This document shows positions 1 through 4,685 of a DNA stretch of 7,986 nucleotides, one piece after another. Positions within the stretch are counted from its first letter, which is position 1, and every line of letters starts with the position of its first letter. Below the pieces are notes generated by a model. That model was not told the origin of the DNA, did not search any database, and worked only from the letters and a program-made list of their open reading frames with translations. Both the position numbers and the translations under genes were made by a program. This DNA is from Acidobacteriota bacterium. GTDB lineage: Bacteria > Acidobacteriota > Thermoanaerobaculia > Multivoradales > UBA5704. The stretch spans positions 1 to 7,986 of the forward strand of contig QHVW01000359.1 in NCBI GenBank assembly GCA_003223675.1. The letters are read 5' to 3'.

Positions 1-221
1 TTGGAGGTGAGGCCGCGGATGAGCTTCAGCCCGGCGCCGGATTCGTGGCGGTGGACGTAGACCAGCGAGAGCGGCTGGATGACCCCGATCCCCCCGGCCT
101 CGGAGACCGCCGCCACCAGCTCCGGATTGCTGCACGGGTACATGGCGCCGCAGATGAGCGGCACCTCGATGCCGAGCTGGCGGGTGAGGGGGGTGTCGAG
201 GAGAGCACCGGGGAGGGACAT
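1..221 (-). CDS. Nitronate monooxygenase-like FMN oxidoreductase (partial, N-terminus)
   Basis: This is the first 73 codons of a gene that runs off the left edge. The reverse strand is open from the ATG at 221 to base 1. The protein starts MSLPGALLDTPLTRQLGIEV and continues PLICGAMYPCSNPEL, then VAAVSEAGGIGVIQPLSL. That order (a TPLTRQLGIEVPL-type start, a G-A-M loop, then an AAVSEAGGIGVI strand/turn) is typical of the N-terminal part of the TIM barrel in 2-nitropropane dioxygenase/nitronate monooxygenase family proteins, which bind FMN and oxidise alkyl nitronates. The family also includes enoyl-ACP reductases such as FabK, so the substrate cannot be fixed from this fragment. The catalytic His and the phosphate-binding loop lie outside the window. 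There is no signal peptide, so it should be cytoplasmic. The start codon follows directly on the stop of a DUF427 remnant (222-296), and the G-rich run at about 229-235 is its only, poorly placed, ribosome-binding candidate. Translation may therefore be coupled to the upstream mini-ORF. Confidence 0.85.
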   Translation of the reverse strand, partial: MSLPGALLDTPLTRQLGIEVPLICGAMYPCSNPELVAAVSEAGGIGVIQPLSLVYVHRHESGAGLKLIRGLTS

Positions 222-296
222 CTAGACGTTCCCCCCGGCCAGCTCGTGCTTGTCCGTCTCGGCGCTGACCGTCCCGTTCCAGATGGCTCTCGGCAT
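222..296 (-). pseudogene. Truncated DUF427 (NTP_transf_9) gene, N-terminal remnant of 24 codons
   Basis: On the reverse strand an ATG at 296 opens a 24-codon frame beginning MPRAIWNGTV, continuing SAETDKHELAGGNV, and ending with TAG at 222-224. DUF427 proteins, which are about 90 residues or more, commonly start with the pattern M-P-K/R-A-x-W-N-G-T-x-x-A-E-S-D and continue to a V-E-G-N-x-Y-F-P motif. Here the match stops exactly at G-G-N-V, where Tyr would be expected, so the rest of the domain is missing. The start still has a good Shine-Dalgarno sequence (reverse-strand GAGAGGAAAGG at about 300-310), so the mini-ORF is probably still translated. The TAG is followed at once, in the same frame, by the ATG of the flavin oxidoreductase. 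The likeliest history is a deletion that joined the DUF427 start to the next gene. A leader peptide that has lost its original function is the alternative. The family match rests on memory of the motif only. Confidence 0.6.
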
Positions 297-360
297 GCCC
301 CTTTCCTCTCTCGTATGCCGTACCATACCAGTCAGATCCGGGAACCCAGAAGGAGGTCCG

Positions 361-561
361 ATGAAAAAGAACGCTCCCCCGAAGCTCGCGCTTCACCGCG
401 AGACCCTGCGCAACCTCAGCTACGACAGCCTGTTCGAGGTCAGGGGCGGAGGCCCCACCGCGGCCACCACCTGTTGCACGATGGGCGACTGCACGACCGC
501 CTGCTCCGCGGACTGCCCGCCACAGAGCGACGACTGCACGCCGGACACGGAGACGTGCTGA
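361..561 (+). CDS. Class I lanthipeptide-type RiPP precursor, Cys/Thr-rich core
   Basis: This 66-residue peptide starts at an ATG preceded by AAGGAGGT at 350-357, which decides the start over the longer open frame from 250. The leader (1 to about 31) carries KLALHRETLRNL at 8-19, then SLFEVRGGG at 23-31. The K-L-x-L-x-x-E-T-L-x-x-L pattern followed by V-x-G-G matches the leader type annotated as class I lanthipeptide in Acidobacteriota and Bacteroidota. The core, from about 32 to 66, has seven Cys (38, 39, 44, 48, 52, 59, 66), nine Thr and two Ser, with C-C, D-C-T-T-A-C and a C-terminal Cys. This is suitable for dehydration and lanthionine ring formation. The Gly run at 29-31 is the likely cleavage region, but the protease is unknown. 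No LanB/LanC, radical-SAM or transporter gene lies within the window, so the enzymes must be elsewhere or the peptide is differently modified. No terminator hairpin separates it from the exported protein 30 bp downstream, so they are probably co-transcribed. Confidence 0.83.
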   Translation: MKKNAPPKLALHRETLRNLSYDSLFEVRGGGPTAATTCCTMGDCTTACSADCPPQSDDCTPDTETC

Positions 562-591
562 AAGGGGCGATCTAACTCCGGGAGGTGGCGC

Positions 592-2283
592 GTGAAACGC
601 TATCGGCTCCGCATTCTCAGTCTGATCTTCCTGCTGGCGGTCCTCTCCCTGGCCGTTCCCGCCGGAGCGGCCTCCCCGCCCTTCCTGGTCCGCTACAGCT
701 TCGACGACGGGCTCACCGACACCGGACCGGACACCTTCACCGTCTTCCGCCACGCCAAGGGGAGCGTCCAGCTCTCGACGGCGTTCCACGTCAGTGGCTA
801 CCGTTCGCTGGAGATCCGGGACGTGGCGGGCGACGGCGACTTCCCGGAGCTGCAGGGGTTCTTCCCCGAGCGCCGGGACGGCCGGCTCTTCCTCCATTTC
901 GCCCTGCTGGTCACCAATCCCCGCGCGGAGCTGAACGTCGCCCTGGCCGGCCCGGGCTGGTTCGAGCTCGGGAAGGACGGCATCGCCCTCTGGCTGATCG
1001 TCAAGAACGGCGTGCTCCGGCACGTCTCGGACAGCATCCCGAAGCGCCTCCTGAGGATCAAGCCCTTCACCTGGTACGGCATCGACGTCGATTACGACGT
1101 GGCGCGCGGGCGGTACGACCTGCGGATCGCTGAGGAGGGGAATCCCAAGCCGGTGGTCTCCCTGAAGAGCCAGCCGAACGCCTCTTCGCAGCCCGGCGCC
1201 GCCGTGGACGTCTTCTCCTTCATCGGCGATCTGAAAGATAAGTCGAACGTCGTCTACTACCTGGACGACGTCGTCCTCGGCTCCGATCCGGACGCCCGGC
1301 GTCCGGAATTCGTGGCGCCGGGCCGCCGCAAATTCTTCGTGGACCTGTTCGCGGAGCAGGCGAGCGAGTTTCGCAAGCTCCGGCAGCCGGGAAGCCCGCT
1401 CTCCTGCCCGCCGGTCCTGAATCTGAGCGAGGCGGCCCTCTCCCGGCAGGACCTCTCCGAGGCGCGGGCGGGCGGCCGTCTGGAGGCGCTCGAAGCGCTG
1501 CTCGCCCCCGGCCCCACGGCCGCGATCGATCCCTCCGCGCCGCCGAAGCTCCAGGCCGTGGCGCTCTGGAAGGCGGGCTGCGCCGAGCTCGCAAAGGGGC
1601 AGGCCGAGGAGGCCCTGAAGGCGTTCGACGCGGCTGCCCGGCAATCGCCGGAGGCGGGGATCATCGGCCTCTCGCGCCTGCTGGCCCTGACCGCCCTGAA
1701 GCGCTGGCCGGAGGTGGACGATCTCCTGGTGGATCTCCATACCCGATGGGGGAACGATCCCCGCTACGCCCTGGCCTCCGCGCTGATCGCCGCCCAGCGG
1801 GGGGATCTGGGAGAGGCCCGCGCCTGGCTTGAGCCCGCCGCCGCGGAGGCGCTCCGCCGCGAGCCCCCATTGGGCCGTCTCGCCGGCGGGGACTGGAGCG
1901 ACGGCGTGATCGCCGCCCTGCGCGCCGGCGATCCACAGGGTTGGAAGCGCTGGCGCGCCCTGGGAATCGCCAGCGAGCAGAGCTTCCACCTCGCCATGCT
2001 GGAGGGCCGGACGGCCGAGGCCCGGGACTACGCGCTCCAGATGGCCAGGCGCCTCCAGGACGTGAAGGCGCCCGCCGGGGCCTGGCTGGAGCGCGCCGGA
2101 GACGCCGCCTTCGCCCGCCGGGACCTCGCGGAGGCGCGCCAGCTCTACGGCCAGGCCAAGCTCGAAGGCGCCCGGGAGGTGTCCATCCTTCTCAAGCTGG
2201 CCGACGTCCACTACCTCCTCGGCGACTTGGCCGCGGAGAAAGCGCTGCGGGAGACGTTCTATGGCAGCCTCGATCCGCGGTAG
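592..2283 (+). CDS. Exported protein: beta-sandwich (LamG-like) domain plus TPR-like repeats
   Basis: The 563-residue protein starts at a GTG with GGAGG at 581-585 and a 6-nt spacer. Residues 1-26 form a signal peptide (MKRYRLR n-region, LIFLLAVLSLAV core, AGA cleavage site), so it is exported. Residues about 33-230 begin Y-S-F-D-D-G, are rich in alternating beta-strand patterns (HFALLV, IALWLIV, WYGIDVDYDV) and end in V-Y-Y-L-D-D-V-V-L-G. This is the form of concanavalin-type jelly-roll domains, which often bind carbohydrate, although no specific ligand can be read. From about 320 to 560 the protein is helical and Ala/Leu-rich with TPR spacing, for example A-E-L-A-K-G-Q-A-E-E-A-L-K-A-F near 341-355. 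A Cys lies at 282 and another at 340. The gene follows the lanthipeptide-type precursor by 30 bp with no terminator, so a role in exporting, binding or displaying the peptide is possible but unproven. I recognise no named family for the full length. Confidence 0.85.
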   Translation: MKRYRLRILSLIFLLAVLSLAVPAGAASPPFLVRYSFDDGLTDTGPDTFTVFRHAKGSVQLSTAFHVSGYRSLEIRDVAGDGDFPELQGFFPERRDGRLFLHFALLVTNPRAELNVALAGPGWFELGKDGIALWLIVKNGVLRHVSDSIPKRLLRIKPFTWYGIDVDYDVARGRYDLRIAEEGNPKPVVSLKSQPNASSQPGAAVDVFSFIGDLKDKSNVVYYLDDVVLGSDPDARRPEFVAPGRRKFFVDLFAEQASEFRKLRQPGSPLSCPPVLNLSEAALSRQDLSEARAGGRLEALEALLAPGPTAAIDPSAPPKLQAVALWKAGCAELAKGQAEEALKAFDAAARQSPEAGIIGLSRLLALTALKRWPEVDDLLVDLHTRWGNDPRYALASALIAAQRGDLGEARAWLEPAAAEALRREPPLGRLAGGDWSDGVIAALRAGDPQGWKRWRALGIASEQSFHLAMLEGRTAEARDYALQMARRLQDVKAPAGAWLERAGDAAFARRDLAEARQLYGQAKLEGAREVSILLKLADVHYLLGDLAAEKALRETFYGSLDPR

Positions 2284-2501
2284 GTAGGTGTAGCGCCGCC
2301 CTTCCGCTCCCCACCCCCCCTCGCAAACGCAAGCGGCTCTAGGACGAATAAGTTTTGGACCCGTTTTTACGTCTTCTAGGGGTATGAGAGGAAATCTCCG
2401 CCACCTTCCCCCGCTCCGCACCTTCGTCTCCGTCGCCAACCGGGCCCTCCAGGCCCGCTACCTCCTCCACCACAAAAAGCCGCGCTGGCTGAAACCGATC
2501 C
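2284..2501 (+). other. Non-coding gap between the exported TPR gene and the toxin-antitoxin promoter
   Basis: No convincing gene is visible. An open frame from ATG 2384 is continuous with the PIN toxin and would add 51 residues rich in Arg and Leu that match no PIN family member I know. It lacks a good ribosome-binding site, and it contains the toxin's own promoter. The stretch 2342-2380 is AT-richer than its surroundings and has an imperfect inverted repeat (CTAGGACG at 2339-2346 against CGTC at 2370-2373 plus CTAG at 2376-2379). It could be a weak terminator for the upstream gene or part of a promoter for a lost gene. Confidence 0.4.
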
Positions 2502-2530
2502 TTGACAGGATATCCGGTATCGCCTATGAT
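2502..2530 (+). promoter_or_regulatory. Near-consensus sigma70 promoter for the PIN toxin-antitoxin operon
   Basis: TTGACA at 2502-2507 is separated by exactly 17 bp from TATGAT at 2525-2530, which is one mismatch from the full consensus. The expected transcription start, about seven bases past the -10, falls at or within a base or two of the GTG at 2537, which is the proposed toxin start. The -10 lies inside an inverted repeat, so repressor binding there would block RNA polymerase. Confidence 0.8.
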
Positions 2531-2533
2531 ACC
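2508..2533 (+). promoter_or_regulatory. Palindromic operator array overlapping the toxin-antitoxin promoter
   Basis: Within 26 bp there are two adjoining palindromic arrangements. GGATATCC at 2508-2515 is a perfect palindrome. GGTATC at 2516-2521 and GATACC at 2528-2533 form a perfect 6-bp inverted repeat with a 6-bp spacer that covers the -10. All share a GATA/TATC core. Ribbon-helix-helix antitoxins typically bind such short repeated half-sites cooperatively, so this is the probable autoregulatory site for the downstream antitoxin and its complex with the toxin. Binding is inferred. Confidence 0.65.
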
Positions 2534-2536
2534 AGA

Positions 2537-2962
2537 GTGAAGCAGAGGCGGGTGGTGCTCGATACCAACGTGGTGGTAGCGGCTCTCCGCTCGCGACGAG
2601 GGGCCTCGTACCAGTTGCTCTCTCTGCTGGGAGAAGACCGGTTCGAGATCGCCGTCTCCGTGCCTCTGGTGCTGGAGTACGAAGACGCCCTGGCTCGCGA
2701 CCTGGAAGGCCCCTACAGCCGGCAGGACATCGAGGACCTGCTCGACTTCCTCTGCCATGTCGCCCATCGGCAGCGCATCTTCTTCCTCTGGCGGCCGTGC
2801 CTGCCGGACCCGAAGGACGACATGGTCCTGGAGCTGGCGGTCGCGGCGGGGTGCGAGGCGATCGTCACTTTTAACGCGCGGGACTTCGTGGGAGCGGAGC
2901 GTCTCGGCCTGAGGATCGACACGCCGGGGGGCTTCCTCCGGAGCCTCAAGGAGCCATCATGA
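2537..2962 (+). CDS. PIN-domain toxin (VapC-like ribonuclease) of a toxin-antitoxin pair
   Basis: From the GTG at 2537 the protein is 141 residues, the usual size for single-domain PIN toxins. PIN toxins are Mg-dependent endoribonucleases that inhibit translation when freed from antitoxin. Motifs visible: VVLDTN with D9 and N11 near the N-terminus; LVLEYED with E47 in the second acidic position; LPDPKDD (89-95) giving D94/D95; then IVTFNARDF (109-117) with N113 and D116. This set is that of the group annotated as 'putative toxin-antitoxin system toxin component, PIN family'. A longer frame from ATG 2384 exists, but the near-perfect promoter lies inside it and the extra 51 residues do not look like PIN sequence. 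No Shine-Dalgarno precedes the GTG, and the predicted transcript start coincides with it, so translation may be leaderless. In-frame GTG codons at 2552 and 2555 are weaker alternatives. The gene ends in an ATGA overlap with the antitoxin. Confidence 0.85.
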   Translation: MKQRRVVLDTNVVVAALRSRRGASYQLLSLLGEDRFEIAVSVPLVLEYEDALARDLEGPYSRQDIEDLLDFLCHVAHRQRIFFLWRPCLPDPKDDMVLELAVAAGCEAIVTFNARDFVGAERLGLRIDTPGGFLRSLKEPS

Positions 2963-3195
2963 GCACGTTGAGCCTGAGATTACCGGATTCCCTGCACAAG
3001 CAGGTTCGCGAGCTTGCGCAGCAGGATGGCATCTCGATCAATCAGTTCATCAGCACCGCCGTCGCCGAGAAGCTGTCGGCCCTGATGACCGAGGACTATC
3101 TGGAGCAGCGGGCGCAGCGTGGCAGCCGGGAGAAATTCCTGGCCGTCCTGGCGAAGGTCCCCGACGTTCCGCCGGAGCCTGGAGATGAGATCTGA
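2959..3195 (+). CDS. Ribbon-helix-helix (CopG/HicB-like) antitoxin
   Basis: This 78-residue protein begins with STLSLRLPDSLHKQV, the short beta strand and first helix of a ribbon-helix-helix DNA-binding domain. DGISINQFISTAVAEKL follows at 24-40, with the turn and second helix typical of Arc/CopG-type antitoxins. Residues about 45-78 are charged and end P-D-V-P-P-E-P-G-D-E, the sort of extended tail that wraps around and inhibits a toxin. Its ATG overlaps the toxin stop (ATGA at 2959-2962) and has AAGGAG at 2948-2953, so the two are translationally coupled. The order toxin then antitoxin is the reverse of most vapBC operons and resembles hicAB or higBA order. The protein probably represses its own operon at the palindromes at 2508-2533. 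Family assignment is firm at the fold level; the exact subfamily is not certain. Confidence 0.83.
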   Translation: MSTLSLRLPDSLHKQVRELAQQDGISINQFISTAVAEKLSALMTEDYLEQRAQRGSREKFLAVLAKVPDVPPEPGDEI

Positions 3196-3964
3196 CCTCG
3201 GGAAGATGAGAGGCCCAGCGCGGCTTTCGTCCATCGTCCTGTTCGCGCTGGCTCTCGCCCTGGGAGCCAGCCAGGACGAAACGGGTGCCGCGGCCAGGAG
3301 GCTCCGCGTCCTGGTCTTCACCAAGACCACCGGCTTCCGCCACGATTCGATCCCCGACGGCATCGCCCTGGTCCAGAGTCTGGGAGCGGCCAACGGCTTC
3401 AGAGTCGACGCCAGCGAGGACGCCGCGGTCTTCACGCCCCAGGGCCTCAAGGCGTACCGGGCGGTGATCTTCCTCAACACGACCGGCGAGGTCTTGAACG
3501 CCGCCCAGAAGGCGGCTTTCAGGACCTACATCCGCCAGGGAGGCGGTTGGGTGGGCGTCCACTCGGCGGCCGACACCGAGCACGCCTGGCCCTTCTACGG
3601 CCAGCTCCTCGGGAGAGGAGCCTGGTTCGTGAGCCACCCGGCGATCCAGACCGCCACGCTCCTGCGCGAGGACGCGGCCCATCCCTCCACCCGGCACTAC
3701 CCGGCGAGCTTCTCCTTCACCGACGAGTGGTACAACTTCAAGGCCGACCCTCGGGACGCCGTCGACGTGCTCCTCGCCATCGACGAGTCCAGCTACAGTC
3801 CCGGCAGCGACGCCATGGGCGACCACCCCATCGCCTGGTGCCATCCGATCGGCCTCGGCCGGGCCTGGTACACCACGCTGGGACACCGCTCCGAGACCTA
3901 CGCCGATCCCGCCTTCGCCCAGCACCTCCTGGGGGGCATTCTGTGGGCGGCGGGGCGGTCTTAA
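3185..3964 (+). CDS. Exported ThuA-domain protein (class I glutaminase-like fold)
   Basis: From the ATG at 3185 the protein is 259 residues. GGAG at 3174-3177 sits seven bases before it; a second ATG at 3206 lacks a well-spaced site. Residues 1-29 are a signal peptide (hydrophobic SIVLFALALALGA), and the domain starts at RLRVLVFTKT. Canonical ThuA motifs follow in order: GFRHDSI (50-56), GGGWVGVHSAADTE (119-132), DEWYNF (180-185), HPIAWCH (214-220) and GRAWYTTLGH (225-234). ThuA-domain proteins have a glutaminase-like fold and are linked to trehalose and related disaccharide use, with many secreted relatives in Acidobacteriota and Planctomycetota whose substrates are unknown. The usual catalytic Cys of class I glutaminases is not evident, as is normal for ThuA. 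The start overlaps the antitoxin by 11 bp, so it may be transcribed with the toxin-antitoxin pair, although a functional link is unlikely. Confidence 0.88.
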   Translation: MRSDLGKMRGPARLSSIVLFALALALGASQDETGAAARRLRVLVFTKTTGFRHDSIPDGIALVQSLGAANGFRVDASEDAAVFTPQGLKAYRAVIFLNTTGEVLNAAQKAAFRTYIRQGGGWVGVHSAADTEHAWPFYGQLLGRGAWFVSHPAIQTATLLREDAAHPSTRHYPASFSFTDEWYNFKADPRDAVDVLLAIDESSYSPGSDAMGDHPIAWCHPIGLGRAWYTTLGHRSETYADPAFAQHLLGGILWAAGRS

Positions 3965-4175
3965 GAGACCCCTGACACCTTTTACCGGACCGTTTGGGCG
4001 CCTCTCCGGCACTTATCTCTGTAGCGGCGGTCGACGACCGCGGCCTCTCAGGCCCGGTCCGGTGATCTGCCAGCTCCTCTTTTTACGAAAGAAAGCTTGG
4101 GAGAGTTTTCGCGCCCGCGACTGTCGGGGCCATGCCGGCCTCGCAACGGCTCTTGCGGACGGAGGGAGATTTGAG
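3965..4175 (+). other. Intergenic region with two hairpins between ThuA and the small exported protein
   Basis: No gene is seen. CCGGA at 3984-3988 pairs loosely with TCCGG further on (about 4008-4012). A stronger stem is CGGTCG (4028-4033) with CGACCG (4035-4040), extendable to 4024-4044 with one mismatch. It sits in a CTGTAGCGGCGGTC-like context that could be one copy of a dispersed intergenic repeat. A third stem, CGCAA (4142-4146) with TTGCG (4153-4157), lies just before the ribosome-binding site of the next gene. None has a clear T-run, so none is a convincing terminator. No promoter could be assigned. Confidence 0.45.
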
Positions 4176-4502
4176 ATGAGGCAGCAATCTTTTGCGAGGA
4201 CCCTTCTCACGGGAGGGGCTCTGGTCGTCGTCCTCACCCTGGCCGGCCCCGCGCAGGCTCACGCCGCGTCCGGCCCAGGCAGCCTCTGGAGCTGGCTGAC
4301 CGGCCTCTGGGGCGCACGCGTCGCGACCCCATGGATCGGGACGGGGCAGGCCCAGGGAGGGCACCGGCATCCCGGAACAGCCACGGGACGGGAGAAGGCA
4401 GGCAGTTGCGTCGATCCCAACGGCTGCGGACAGACCCTCGGCACCGCGGGTGTGAACGACTCCGGGAGCGCCATCGGCTCCGGCCTCAATCCCCAGGGCT
4501 GA
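4176..4502 (+). CDS. Small exported protein with duplicated GSxxxPxG octapeptide (hypothetical)
   Basis: This 108-residue protein starts at ATG 4176, preceded by GGAGGGAG at 4161-4168 with a 7-nt spacer. That rules out the longer open frame from 4062. Residues 1 to about 28 form a signal peptide (charged start, GGALVVVLTLAG core, AQA or AHA cleavage site). The mature part is small and Gly-rich, with a Trp-rich SLWSWLTGLWG segment (36-46). Near the end, GSCVDPNG (76-83) and GSGLNPQG (101-108) are two related octapeptides, the second being the exact C-terminus. There are only two Cys (78 and 84), which could form a small disulfide loop. I recognise no family and do not assign a function; a secreted signal, toxin or wall-associated peptide are all open. 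A hairpin just downstream (4511-4543) ends the unit, and the TPR gene follows after an AT-rich leader. Confidence 0.7.
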   Translation: MRQQSFARTLLTGGALVVVLTLAGPAQAHAASGPGSLWSWLTGLWGARVATPWIGTGQAQGGHRHPGTATGREKAGSCVDPNGCGQTLGTAGVNDSGSAIGSGLNPQG

Positions 4503-4510
4503 GCGGCTGC

Positions 4511-4543
4511 GGGCACCGCCCTCCGCTCCAGAAGGCGGTGCCC
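4511..4543 (+). terminator. Strong GC-rich hairpin, probable terminator of the small exported gene
   Basis: GGGCACCGCC (4511-4520) and GGCGGTGCCC (4534-4543) form a perfect 10-bp stem with a 13-nt loop, starting eight bases after the stop codon. The following bases (TTCTGTACCTTT) are pyrimidine-rich but not a clean T-run, so termination strength is uncertain. Confidence 0.7.
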
Positions 4544-4570
4544 TTCTGTACCTTTCCCTACTCTTCGAGT

Positions 4571-4625
4571 TATAATTTCTCAGAGCTTCTGTTTTGCAGC
4601 AACGGAGGGATAAATTCCCTTTTTT
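4571..4625 (+). promoter_or_regulatory. AT-rich leader of the TPR gene: TATAAT and a possible attenuator hairpin
   Basis: TATAAT at 4571-4576 is a perfect -10, but no good -35 lies 16-18 bp upstream, so activator or alternative sigma use is possible. Downstream, AGGGA (4606-4610), a 5-nt loop, TCCCT (4616-4620) and five further T residues (4621-4625) have the form of a short intrinsic terminator placed before the gene's own ribosome-binding site at 4674. The stem is only 5 bp, so any attenuation would be weak. The region is clearly AT-richer than the surrounding DNA. Confidence 0.4.
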
Positions 4626-4685
4626 GTATAGGTCTACGGGATTGGTGTCGCCTGGATGATATCAGCTTCGAAAAAGGAGTAATCC

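Noticed and set aside
313..328. GTATG-6-CATAC inverted repeat upstream of the precursor
   Set aside because: Only 5-bp arms, no promoter elements beside it, and within the range expected by chance; not listed as an operator.
45..575. Plus-strand open frame of 176 codons over the left region
   Set aside because: It is antisense to the flavin oxidoreductase and out of frame with the precursor peptide, and has no motifs of its own.
2342..2380. ECF-type sigma promoter (GGACCC ... CGTCTT)
   Set aside because: The elements look suggestive, but the spacing between GGACCC and CGTC is only 7 bp, too short for known ECF promoters.
3050..4012. Minus-strand open frame of 320 codons opposite ThuA
   Set aside because: All canonical ThuA motifs are on the plus strand. 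The antisense translation is low-complexity Gly/Val/Arg-rich.
4062..4175. N-terminal extension of the small exported protein, or a riboswitch in this leader
   Set aside because: The extension would bury the signal peptide, and the good ribosome-binding site is at 4161-4168. I could match the leader to no riboswitch consensus I know.
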